Source: Actinomycetota bacterium (GTDB lineage: Bacteria > Actinomycetota > Thermoleophilia > Solirubrobacterales > 70-9). Taken from it: DNA of 5,092 bases. Position numbers and translations under genes: made by a program. The stretch lies in contig JAFDWD010001100.1 in the NCBI GenBank assembly GCA_018268695.1, forward strand, positions 1 through 5,092. The letters are read 5' to 3'. A model generated the notes under the pieces. It searched no databases. It saw nothing but the letters and a program-made list of their open reading frames with translations, and was not told the DNA's origin. Below, piece by piece: positions 1 through 4,236 of the stretch (within the stretch, counting starts at the first letter, position 1; every line of letters starts with the position of its first letter).

Positions 1-378
1 ATGCTCGCCCTGGCCGGCCTCCCGGCGACCGCGGGCTTCATCGGCAAGCTCTACCTGATCGAGGCCTTGGTCGAAGGCGACTTCACCTGGCTCGCCGTCT
101 TCATCGCGGTCGGCACGATGATCTCGCTGGCCTACTACCTGCGGGTGGTCGCGGCGATGTGGATGAGCCCCGGCGAAAGTGCCGTCACCGCCGGCGCGGG
201 CGGCGCTCCGGTGATCTCCGGCGCCTCCCCGGAAGCCGACCCGGTCGACCTCGGCGCGGGCCGTCGCTGGTACCTGGTGGGGCCGGCCGTGTTCGCCGCC
301 TTCGCGACCGTCTTCTTCGGCGTCATCCCGCAGCCGCTGGTCGACTTCGCGACCCATGCTGGTTCGTCCCTCTTTTAG
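1..378 (+). CDS. nuoN: NADH-quinone oxidoreductase subunit N, C-terminal part (5' end outside window)
   Basis: This is the C-terminal 125 residues of an antiporter-like membrane subunit of respiratory complex I, which moves protons across the cytoplasmic membrane while NADH reduces quinone. The segment at residues 4-19 (AGLPATAGFIGKLYL) matches the conserved NuoN stretch around the buried lysine, here Lys16. Two hydrophobic helices follow, at about 29-51 (ending in AYYLRVV, typical of NuoN rather than NuoL or NuoM) and 92-108. They are joined by an Ala/Gly/Pro-rich loop at 56-88 that looks lineage-specific. NuoN is usually about 480-520 residues long, so the ATG at position 1 is almost certainly an internal methionine and the gene starts upstream of the window. 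The TAG stop is at 376-378. NuoN normally closes the nuo operon, which fits the longer gap and the unrelated genes that follow. The family call is secure; choosing NuoN over its paralogues rests on the helix sequence. Confidence 0.9.
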   Translation: MLALAGLPATAGFIGKLYLIEALVEGDFTWLAVFIAVGTMISLAYYLRVVAAMWMSPGESAVTAGAGGAPVISGASPEADPVDLGAGRRWYLVGPAVFAAFATVFFGVIPQPLVDFATHAGSSLF

Positions 379-390
379 TTGCCCCGTGAC

Positions 391-405
391 GGGCGCCGTT
401 CGCCC
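391..405 (+). terminator. Weak hairpin after nuoN, possible terminator
   Basis: A 5-bp GC-only stem (GGGCG at 391-395, CGCCC at 401-405) with a 5-base loop starts 12 bases after the nuoN stop. A pyrimidine-rich stretch (TCTCT) follows, but there is no real T tract. It could be a U-poor terminator of the kind seen in high-GC bacteria, but such a short stem could also occur by chance. A second, long-range pair (GTGACGGG at 386-393 with CCCGTCAC at 455-462) overlaps it. Confidence 0.25.
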
Positions 406-486
406 TCTCTGACTTGCCCTCGCCGCGCCCGGCAGCGTCCTCGGGCGTTCGTCACCCGTCACAGCCCCGGGCTTTCGTAATCCACT

Positions 487-490
487 AGGA
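487..490 (+). promoter_or_regulatory. Ribosome binding site of the AEC transporter
   Basis: AGGA lies 8 bases before the ATG at 499, a normal Shine-Dalgarno spacing. It supports that ATG as the start. Most other genes in this window lack such a site. Confidence 0.5.
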
Positions 491-498
491 ATCCTCCG

Positions 499-1422
499 AT
501 GGGCGTCCTCCTCACCGCCGGGCTGATCATCGCCGGCACCGCGGTCGGGGTCGGCGCCGAGCATCGCTATCCGAGCACCGCGATCGGCCTCGCCCGCCGC
601 CTGATGCGGCTGATCCTCTACGTCGCGGTCCCGATCGTCATCTTCTTCAACCTGGCGAGCGCATCGGTGAGCCTCGACAACGCCGTCGGCATCCTCCTCG
701 CGCTGCTGACGATGATCTTGATCGGGACGTTCGCCTGGTTCGTCTCCAGTCGCGTGCTCGGCCTCTCGCGCCCGCAGACCGGCGCCGTCATCGTCGCGGC
801 GACCGTCTCCAACACCGGCTACCTCGGTTACCCCCTGACCGTCGCGCTGCTCGGCCATGACCAGCTCTCCACCGGCGTGCTCTACGACGTCCTCGTCGCC
901 GGCCCCGTCCTGATGCTGGGCGCGTTCGGGGTGGGAGCGGCCTTCGGCGACCGGGCGGGCGAAGGGCTGAAGGCGCGGTCGAGGGCGTTCCTCATCCGCA
1001 ATCCGCCGCTCTACGCGGCGATCCTCGGCCTCCTGGCCCCGCACGCGCTGGCACCGCAATTCCTCGTCGATGCATCCCAGGTGCTGGTGATCGCCGTGCT
1101 GCCGGTCGGCTTCTTCGCCGTCGGCGCGACCCTCGCCGAGGGCGCCGAACACGGCGAGCTCCCGATCCCCCCGCCGATCAACCCACCCGTCACCCTGGCC
1201 GTCCTCACCCGGATCGCCCTCGGTCCGGCGGTGCTGATGCTGCTGGCGGCACCGCTGATCGACCTGCCTTCCGCCTACCGCCTGATGTCGGCGATGCCGA
1301 CTGGCCTGAACGCGATGATCGTCTCCCATGCCTATGGGCTCGACAACCGAACCGTCGCCGAGGCGATCACCTGGTCGACCGCGATCGTCGTCGCGGCGGC
1401 CTTGATCTCGCTGCTCATCTAG
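499..1422 (+). CDS. AEC (auxin efflux carrier) family transporter
   Basis: This 307-residue integral membrane protein has about ten hydrophobic segments and belongs to the AEC family of secondary carriers in the BART superfamily. Bacterial members move small carboxylates such as malate or malonate and other organic anions; the substrate here cannot be read from sequence. Three family landmarks are visible. The broken-helix motif SNTGYLGYPL lies at 104-113. The start of the second half-repeat, NPPLYAAILGLL, lies at 168-179, after a basic cytoplasmic loop at about 150-167. A second glycine/proline-rich helix break, PTGLNAMIVSHAYGLD, lies at 267-282. LPVGFFAVGATL at 201-212 is also typical. The length fits the usual 300-320 residues, so the gene looks complete. 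The ATG at 499 is chosen because the first helix begins at once (residues 2-19) and AGGA precedes it. The VOC gene follows after 26 bp and may be co-transcribed. Confidence 0.88.
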   Translation: MGVLLTAGLIIAGTAVGVGAEHRYPSTAIGLARRLMRLILYVAVPIVIFFNLASASVSLDNAVGILLALLTMILIGTFAWFVSSRVLGLSRPQTGAVIVAATVSNTGYLGYPLTVALLGHDQLSTGVLYDVLVAGPVLMLGAFGVGAAFGDRAGEGLKARSRAFLIRNPPLYAAILGLLAPHALAPQFLVDASQVLVIAVLPVGFFAVGATLAEGAEHGELPIPPPINPPVTLAVLTRIALGPAVLMLLAAPLIDLPSAYRLMSAMPTGLNAMIVSHAYGLDNRTVAEAITWSTAIVVAAALISLLI

Positions 1423-1428
1423 CTGCCC

Positions 1429-1434
1429 TAAGCT
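1429..1434 (+). promoter_or_regulatory. Possible -10 element for the VOC gene
   Basis: TAAGCT fits the actinobacterial -10 pattern TANNNT and sits 14 bases before the VOC start codon, just after the transporter stop. That start has no Shine-Dalgarno sequence, so a short-leader transcript from here is plausible. No good -35 box is visible at the expected 16-18 bp spacing, so the call is weak. Confidence 0.25.
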
Positions 1435-1448
1435 CGCTTCCCAGAACC

Positions 1449-1802
1449 ATGCTCCATCACGCCGGAATCGAGGTTTCCCCCGCCGATCTCGACCGCACCG
1501 TCGAGTTCTTCACCATCCTCGGCTTCACCCAGGTCCCCGACCCGTTCGACGGCGGCTTCACCTGGCTCGAATCCGCCGGCACCCAGATCCACCTGATGCA
1601 CGAGGACGCCCCCACCATCCCACCCCGCGCCCACATCGCCGTCGTCTGCCCCCACATCGACGCCGCCCTCGCCCGCCTCCAAGAGCACGGCTTCGAGGTC
1701 GAACGCCGCCGCGAACACTGGAACGAGCCCCGAGCCCTCGCCACCGCCCCCGGCGGCCACCGGGTCGAGCTGATGAAGGCCCCGCCGCCGCGCGCGGCCT
1801 AG
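1449..1802 (+). CDS. VOC family (glyoxalase/dioxygenase-fold) protein
   Basis: This 117-residue single-domain protein has the vicinal oxygen chelate fold, two beta-alpha-beta-beta-beta modules. Module one runs from about 1 to 52 (HHAGIEV strand, helix DLDRTVEFFTILGF at 13-26, then strands TWLES and TQIHLM). Module two runs from about 60 to 110 (RAHIAVVC strand, helix HIDAALARLQEHGFEV at 69-84, then HRVELM). Candidate metal ligands sit at the four standard places: His3 or His4, His48, His62 and Glu107. A working metal centre, as in glyoxalase I, fosfomycin-resistance proteins or methylmalonyl-CoA epimerase, is therefore possible. The substrate cannot be predicted, because small VOC proteins of this sort are numerous and mostly uncharacterised. 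The protein is probably cytoplasmic, since no signal peptide is seen. The ATG at 1449 is used because the first conserved strand begins at residue 3. It lies 26 bp downstream of the transporter gene and may share its transcript. Confidence 0.85.
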   Translation: MLHHAGIEVSPADLDRTVEFFTILGFTQVPDPFDGGFTWLESAGTQIHLMHEDAPTIPPRAHIAVVCPHIDAALARLQEHGFEVERRREHWNEPRALATAPGGHRVELMKAPPPRAA

Positions 1803-1821
1803 GCAATCGGCGCTCCGGGAT

Positions 1822-1838
1822 GGGACGCAAGGCGTCCC
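1822..1838 (+). terminator. GC-rich hairpin after the VOC gene
   Basis: A perfect 7-bp stem (GGGACGC at 1822-1828, GCGTCCC at 1832-1838) with a 3-base loop AAG begins 20 bases after the VOC stop. A T·G pair extends it by one. There is no T tract after it, so it would be a U-less terminator or an RNA 3'-end stabiliser. Position and stem strength support a termination role; efficiency is unknown. Confidence 0.45.
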
Positions 1839-1840
1839 GG

Positions 1841-1874
1841 CGAGCCCGGCCGTCTCGTCCACGGCCCGGGCTCG
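1841..1874 (+). repeat. 9-bp inverted repeat competing with the larger hairpin
   Basis: CGAGCCCGG at 1841-1849 is the exact reverse complement of CCGGGCTCG at 1866-1874. An inner pair (CCGT at 1850-1853, ACGG at 1861-1864) extends the stem past one bulged base, leaving a 7-base loop. The left arm overlaps the left arm of the 1846-1899 hairpin and the right arm lies in that hairpin's loop, so the two folds exclude each other. Confidence 0.55.
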
Positions 1875-1899
1875 CTGTGGCCGTGGCCGAGACGGCCGG
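1846..1899 (+). repeat. 18-bp near-perfect hairpin
   Basis: The 12-base arm at 1846-1857 (CCGGCCGTCTCG) is the exact reverse complement of 1888-1899. After a single T/C mismatch (1858/1887) a further 6 bp pair (CCACGG at 1859-1864 with CCGTGG at 1881-1886). This gives 18 bp of stem around a 16-base loop. The loop side includes a tandem GTGGCC duplication at 1877-1888. It may be part of a compound terminator with the preceding hairpin, or a palindromic repeat unit. Confidence 0.6.
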
Positions 1900-1907
1900 T
1901 GTACGAG

Positions 1908-1974
1908 AGGTGTGGAGGAAGTCCGACGCCGTCGAGGGAGACGTGCGCGAGACGTCACGAACCCCACACTTCCT
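1908..1974 (+). repeat. Imperfect fold-back with two alternative helices
   Basis: AGGTGTGG at 1908-1915 pairs with CCACACTT at 1964-1971 (8 bp, one G·T). Alternatively the adjacent AGGAAGT at 1916-1922 pairs perfectly with ACTTCCT at 1968-1974. Inside, GACGT at 1940-1944 pairs with ACGTC at 1952-1956, and CGAC at 1924-1927 with GTCG at 1931-1934. The reverse complement of the right half resembles the left half (shared GTGTGG, then GT and GACG), as expected of a degenerate inverted duplication. Confidence 0.4.
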
Positions 1975-2058
1975 TGCGCATTTCCCGGCCCCGACCGAGC
2001 GCAGTCGACCTGCGTTATCAATAGGTTCACCAAGGTCGCCCGCGCTCCCCGGGGTATG

Positions 2059-2099
2059 ACGGAACCCTGACCGAAGGTCACGGAAGGAGACCGAAGGCG
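2059..2099 (+). repeat. Degenerate 10-bp tandem repeat with an embedded palindrome
   Basis: Four consecutive units follow the pattern AC(C/G)GAAGGNN: ACGGAACCCTG, ACCGAAGGTC, ACGGAAGGAG and ACCGAAGGCG. The first is 11 bp and less like the rest. The second unit lies in a perfect dyad, TGACC-GAA-GGTCA, at 2068-2080. Ten base pairs is close to one turn of the helix, so the units would present the same face to a DNA-binding protein. Binding is conjecture; the periodicity is directly visible. Confidence 0.4.
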
Positions 2100-2155
2100 C
2101 AAGGGAGCGTGGAGTTCCCGGCGTCTTCGTCACGGACCCACCACTCAGGATCTTG

Positions 2156-2198
2156 CTGTGGAGAGAAGCTCTCGCTATGCGGGAGTAAAGCTCCACAG
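2156..2198 (+). ncRNA. Two-helix hairpin, candidate structured RNA
   Basis: The outer helix is 8 perfect bp, CTGTGGAG at 2156-2163 with CTCCACAG at 2191-2198. Next is a symmetric 4x4 purine-only internal loop (AGAA at 2164-2167, AAAG at 2187-2190). Then comes an inner 8-bp helix (2168-2175 with 2179-2186) closed by the loop TAT. The inner helix contains two wobble pairs, G2168·T2186 and T2172·G2182. They are allowed only in RNA copied in the + direction; the - strand RNA would have two A/C mismatches. The purine loop can form A·G and G·A pairs. This favours a + strand RNA element, but no promoter, terminator or family match is evident. A shorter alternative stem (GAGAG at 2161-2165 with CTCTC at 2169-2173) exists. 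Confidence 0.35.
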
Positions 2199-2221
2199 GC
2201 GCCTTTACGAGGCCTCGGAAC

Positions 2222-2258
2222 CTCACGGGACATTCACGTGAGTCCGCCTTCCTCACGT
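2222..2258 (+). repeat. Three-arm repeat forming mutually exclusive hairpins
   Basis: CTCACG occurs at 2222-2227 and again at 2252-2257, 30 bp apart. Its complement CGTGAG lies between them at 2237-2242, inside the palindrome TCACGTGA (2234-2241). The middle arm can pair with the left copy (6 bp) or with the right copy (7 bp, ACGTGAG at 2236-2242 with CTCACGT at 2252-2258), each with a 9-base loop. The right-hand choice also overlaps the first bases of the long 23-bp repeat. Confidence 0.4.
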
Positions 2259-2314
2259 CCTGGGCGTCTCATGGAGGTCACAGCCTGCCAGGACCTCCAT
2301 GAGACGCCCAGGAC
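2257..2314. terminator. Perfect 23-bp inverted repeat, possible bidirectional terminator
   Basis: The 23 bases at 2257-2279 are the exact reverse complement of 2292-2314, with a 12-base spacer at 2280-2291. It begins 47 bases beyond the stop of the - strand membrane-protein gene and lies far downstream of the VOC gene, so it could stop transcripts from either side. No T tract follows on either strand. A stem of this length without a mismatch is longer and cleaner than most terminators, so a palindromic mobile repeat or a protein-binding site is a real alternative. The left arm contains GGAGGT and the right arm ACCTCC, a Shine-Dalgarno/anti-Shine-Dalgarno pair, with no start codon placed to use it. 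Confidence 0.5.
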
Positions 2315-2324
2315 ACCGCCCCTC

Positions 2325-2356
2325 GGACGGCCGGAGCGGCCGGCACAACCCCGTCC
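2325..2356 (-). terminator. Small hairpin just after the membrane-protein gene
   Basis: On the - strand, 5 bases after the stop at 2362, GGACGG and CCGTCC (2351-2356 and 2325-2330) can pair over 6 bp. An inner GCCGG/CCGGC stem (2330-2334 with 2340-2344) is an alternative fold. Both are GC-only with no T tract. In sequence this rich in GGCCGG, short stems arise easily, so this is only a possible first terminator element ahead of the 23-bp repeat. Confidence 0.2.
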
Positions 2357-2361
2357 TCCGC

Positions 2362-2523
2362 CTACAGCGCGTCCGGCTCACCCCGGCCGACCGCGAACCA
2401 GATTCCCGCCAGCGCCAGCACGCCGCCCACCGCGAACTCCCAAGGAACCTGCGCCAGCAGGTACACCCCGACGCCGATCAGCGCCAGGAGCGCGATCGCG
2501 CCGACGATCGTCCGGGAGGCCAT
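2362..2523 (-). CDS. Small two-helix membrane protein, function unknown
   Basis: This 53-residue hydrophobic protein has two predicted transmembrane helices, about 5-25 (TIVGAIALLALIGVGVYLLAQ) and 30-46, separated by a short VPWEF turn. The N-terminus is short and basic and the tail is charged (RGEPDAL). I recognise no family. Genuine coding is supported by the clean hydrophobic pattern with a helix-turn-helix layout, unlike the Arg/Pro-rich shadow frames around it. A longer version from a GTG at 2568 would add 15 residues (five Arg among them) and overlap the start of the divergent methyltransferase gene. The ATG at 2523 is preferred because the hydrophobic segment starts directly after it and a TATCGT -10-like hexamer ends 6 bases upstream. 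No Shine-Dalgarno is present, which suits a leaderless mRNA. The TAG stop is at 2362-2364. Confidence 0.65.
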   Translation of the reverse strand: MASRTIVGAIALLALIGVGVYLLAQVPWEFAVGGVLALAGIWFAVGRGEPDAL

Positions 2524-2529
2524 GTGCCG

Positions 2530-2535
2530 ACGATA
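2530..2535 (-). promoter_or_regulatory. Putative leaderless -10 element for the membrane protein
   Basis: Read on the - strand this is TATCGT, fitting TANNNT, followed by 6 bases and then the ATG at 2523. Transcription from it would begin at or next to the A of the start codon, giving a leaderless mRNA. No clear -35 box is visible; it would fall in the methyltransferase start region. Confidence 0.4.
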
Positions 2536-2543
2536 GCGCCGGG

Positions 2544-2549
2544 TAGCCT
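2544..2549 (+). promoter_or_regulatory. Putative leaderless -10 element for the pcm operon
   Basis: TAGCCT fits TANNNT and ends 6 bases before the ATG at 2556, so the transcript would start at the start codon. There is no Shine-Dalgarno sequence before this ATG, consistent with leaderless initiation. A -35 box would fall near 2520-2526, in the first codons of the opposite gene, and is not recognisable. The call rests on spacing and on the matching arrangement on the other strand. Confidence 0.4.
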
Positions 2550-2555
2550 CTCCCG

Positions 2556-3209
2556 ATGGACGAGTCACCCGAGCACGATTTCGCCGCGCGCCGCGCCGAG
2601 ATGGTCGAGCATCAGTTGCGCGGACGGGGGATCCGGGATGGGCGGGTGCTCGCGGCCATGGGGGAGGTGCCGCGGGAGCGGTTCGTGGCGGAGCGTCGAC
2701 GTGAGCTTGCCTACGCCGACGCGGCGCTGCCGATCGGCTCCGAGCAGACGATCTCCCAGCCCTGGATCGTCGCGGCGATCCTCCAGGCCCTGGAGCTGAA
2801 GGGGGACGAGCGGGTCCTGGAGATCGGTACCGGCTCCGGCTACTCGACCTGCCTCCTCAGTCGGCTCGCGTCCCACGTGGTGAGCGTCGAGCGCCACTCG
2901 GGCCTCGCCCGCGCCGCCGCCGAGGCGCTCGCCTCCTCCGCGGCGAGCAACGTCGAGCTGATGGTCGGCGACGGCAGTCGCGGCGTCCCCGACCGCGCCC
3001 CCTTCGACGCAATCGCCGTCCACGCCGCCGCCCCCGCGCCCCCTCCGGCCCTGATCGACCAGCTGGCCGACGGCGGGCGGATGGTCGTCCCGGTCGCCGA
3101 GGGCACTGAAGAGATGCTGACCCTCCTGCGCCGGCGCGGCTCGGAGCTGGAGTCGACCGCGATCTCCCCCTGCCGGTTCGTCCCCTTGATCGGTGCCGAG
3201 GGGTTCTAG
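2556..3209 (+). CDS. pcm: Protein-L-isoaspartate O-methyltransferase
   Basis: This 217-residue cytoplasmic repair enzyme uses S-adenosylmethionine to methylate the carboxyl group of L-isoaspartyl residues in aged proteins. Methylation starts conversion back to aspartate through a succinimide. The protein follows bacterial Pcm along its whole length. VPRERFV lies at 38-44. LPIGSEQTISQPWIVA at 58-73 contains the family's catalytic TISQP motif (Ser68). The SAM-binding motif I, VLEIGTGSGY, lies at 87-96. VERHSGLA at 111-118 has the acidic ribose contact (Glu112). GDGSRGVPDRAPFDAI at 138-153 is followed by a GGRMVVPV strand at 173-180, and CRFVPL near the C-terminus is a family hallmark. Length is normal (about 205-220). 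The ATG at 2556 gives a standard N-terminal extension. It is the first gene of a probable four-gene operon. Nothing suggests inactivation. Confidence 0.93.
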   Translation: MDESPEHDFAARRAEMVEHQLRGRGIRDGRVLAAMGEVPRERFVAERRRELAYADAALPIGSEQTISQPWIVAAILQALELKGDERVLEIGTGSGYSTCLLSRLASHVVSVERHSGLARAAAEALASSAASNVELMVGDGSRGVPDRAPFDAIAVHAAAPAPPPALIDQLADGGRMVVPVAEGTEEMLTLLRRRGSELESTAISPCRFVPLIGAEGF

Positions 3210-3219
3210 GCCGCACGGC

Positions 3220-4236
3220 ATGTTCGGGCTCGGTGACCTCGCGCTCCCGATCGTCCAGGCTCCGATGGCGGGCGGGATCTCGACGCCGGCCCTCGCCGCG
3301 GCGGTGTCGAATGCCGGAGGGCTCGGGTTCCTCGCCGCCGGGTATCGCGAGCCCGGCGCCGTCGCCGAGGAGATCGCCGAACTGCGCGCGCTCACCGATC
3401 GGCCGTTCGGGCTGAACCTCTTCGCTCCGTCCGGATCGCCCGCGGATCCCGAGGCGGTCGCGGCCTACGCGGCGCGGATCTCGCACGAGGGCGAGCTCGG
3501 TGAGGCCCGTCACGACGACGATCGCTTCGAGGCGAAGCTCGACCTCGCGGCCGAGCTCTCCGTCCCGATCGTGTCCACCACCTTCGGCGCGCCGAGCGCC
3601 GCCCGGGTCGAGGCCCTGCACGCCGCGGGCTGCGCGGTCTGGGTGACGGTGACGACGCCGGCCGAGGCCGCGCTCGCGATCGCGGCCGACGCCGACGCCC
3701 TCGTCCTCCAGGGCTTCGAGGCGGGCGGCCATCGCGGCTCCTTCGACGACTGCGACCCGCAGGACCTCGGCCTGCTCGCCCTGCTCCGCCTCGTCGCCGG
3801 GAACGCCGACATGCCGCTGATCGCCTCCGGTGGGCTCTTCGACGGCGCCGGGATCGCGGCCGTGCTCGTCGCGGGTGCCGCCGCGGCCCAGCTCGGGACC
3901 GCGTTCATGCTCTGCCCCGAGGCGGCCACCTCTCCCGCCCACCGGGCGGCGATCGAATCCGACGCACCGACCGCCGTCACCCGCGCCTTCACCGGCCGCC
4001 GCGCCCGCGGCATCGTCAACCGCTTCATGCGCGAGCACCACGAGGCCGCCCCGTCGGCCTATCCCGAGGTCCACCATCTCACCCAGCCCCTGCGCCGTGC
4101 CGCCCGCGAGTCGGGCGACGCCGACCGCATCCACCTCTGGGCGGGCCAGGCCCACTCTCGCGCCCGCGCCATCCCGGCGGCGCGGCTGGTCGAGGACCTG
4201 GCCGCCGAGATCGCCGCCGCACACCGCCTGACATAG
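3220..4236 (+). CDS. Nitronate monooxygenase-like FMN-dependent oxidoreductase
   Basis: This 338-residue TIM-barrel flavoprotein is of the nitronate monooxygenase / 2-nitropropane dioxygenase family. Such enzymes use FMN and oxygen to detoxify alkyl nitronates, including propionate 3-nitronate. Diagnostic motifs occur in order. LPIVQAPMAGG lies at 9-19. SNAGGLGFLAAGY at 30-42 and FGLNLFAP at 63-70 follow. LQGFEAGGHRGSF at 163-175 carries the catalytic-histidine position (His171). ASGGLFDGAGIAAVLVAGAAAAQLGTAFMLCPE at 202-234 forms the FMN-phosphate region. The AGGHRG form and the FTGRRARGIVNRFM segment at 257-270 favour class I nitronate monooxygenase over enoyl-ACP reductase FabK, a relative that cannot be fully excluded. 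The start is set at the ATG because the barrel begins there. A GTG at 3193 would add nine residues and overlap the pcm stop. The gap to pcm is 10 bp, so the genes are probably co-transcribed. Confidence 0.85.
   Translation: MFGLGDLALPIVQAPMAGGISTPALAAAVSNAGGLGFLAAGYREPGAVAEEIAELRALTDRPFGLNLFAPSGSPADPEAVAAYAARISHEGELGEARHDDDRFEAKLDLAAELSVPIVSTTFGAPSAARVEALHAAGCAVWVTVTTPAEAALAIAADADALVLQGFEAGGHRGSFDDCDPQDLGLLALLRLVAGNADMPLIASGGLFDGAGIAAVLVAGAAAAQLGTAFMLCPEAATSPAHRAAIESDAPTAVTRAFTGRRARGIVNRFMREHHEAAPSAYPEVHHLTQPLRRAARESGDADRIHLWAGQAHSRARAIPAARLVEDLAAEIAAAHRLT

Larger units (their letters stand above)
1803..2361. other. 559-bp gene-free gap rich in inverted repeats
   Basis: No reading frame here is convincing: the open frames give Arg/Pro/Ser-rich low-complexity peptides with no recognisable fold. 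The base composition is also less uniformly GC than in the genes; TTATCAATAGG at 2015-2025 is one of the few AT-rich stretches. The gap separates converging transcripts, VOC on + and the 53-residue membrane protein on -. It contains at least six hairpins or inverted repeats, listed separately. Possible explanations are a double terminator region, one or two non-coding RNAs, or the remains of a palindromic mobile element. The sequence alone does not decide between them. Confidence 0.7.

Noticed and set aside
1915..1935. GAGGAAGTCCG resembles the conserved 5' core of bacterial RNase P RNA
   Set aside because: RNase P RNA has GAGGAAAGTCCGG followed by about 350 nt with a matching 3' core. The conserved A is missing, and no ACAGAA-type partner or P4 complement is present downstream.
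2021..2057. GGTTCACC near 2024-2031 considered as a tRNA T-loop
   Set aside because: There is no GGTTCRANYCC box, acceptor stem or anticodon arm around it.
1820..2059. 79-codon + strand frame after the VOC gene
   Set aside because: It crosses the hairpins at 1822-1838 and 1841-1899, has no Shine-Dalgarno, and encodes an Arg/Pro/Ser-rich peptide with no fold signature.
1428..2102. Long - strand open frame across the VOC gene and into the gap (about 224 codons), plus a second one at 1558-2256
   Set aside because: The translation is Gly/Arg/Ser-rich with no domain or hydrophobic pattern, lies antisense to a well-supported VOC gene, and runs through the palindromes. It is a typical high-GC shadow frame.
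2257..2314. Inverted repeat considered as insertion-sequence ends or a CRISPR-like repeat
   Set aside because: The arms are only 12 bases apart with no transposase frame between or beside them, no target-site duplication is visible outside them, and there is no regular repeat-spacer series.
2109..2799. + strand frames at 2109-2546 and 2299-2799
   Set aside because: They run antisense to the small membrane protein and into pcm, with Pro/Arg-rich low-complexity translations, and the first passes through the 23-bp inverted repeat.
3193..3219. Alternative GTG start of the nitronate monooxygenase overlapping the pcm stop
   Set aside because: The extra nine residues (PRGSRPHG region) are not part of the conserved barrel, which begins directly at the ATG at 3220.
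2857..4224. 455-codon - strand open frame antisense to pcm and the nitronate monooxygenase gene
   Set aside because: It gives a Gly/Arg/Glu repetitive composition with no recognisable motif, while the + strand carries two complete families with all key motifs. It is open only because stop codons are rare at this GC content.
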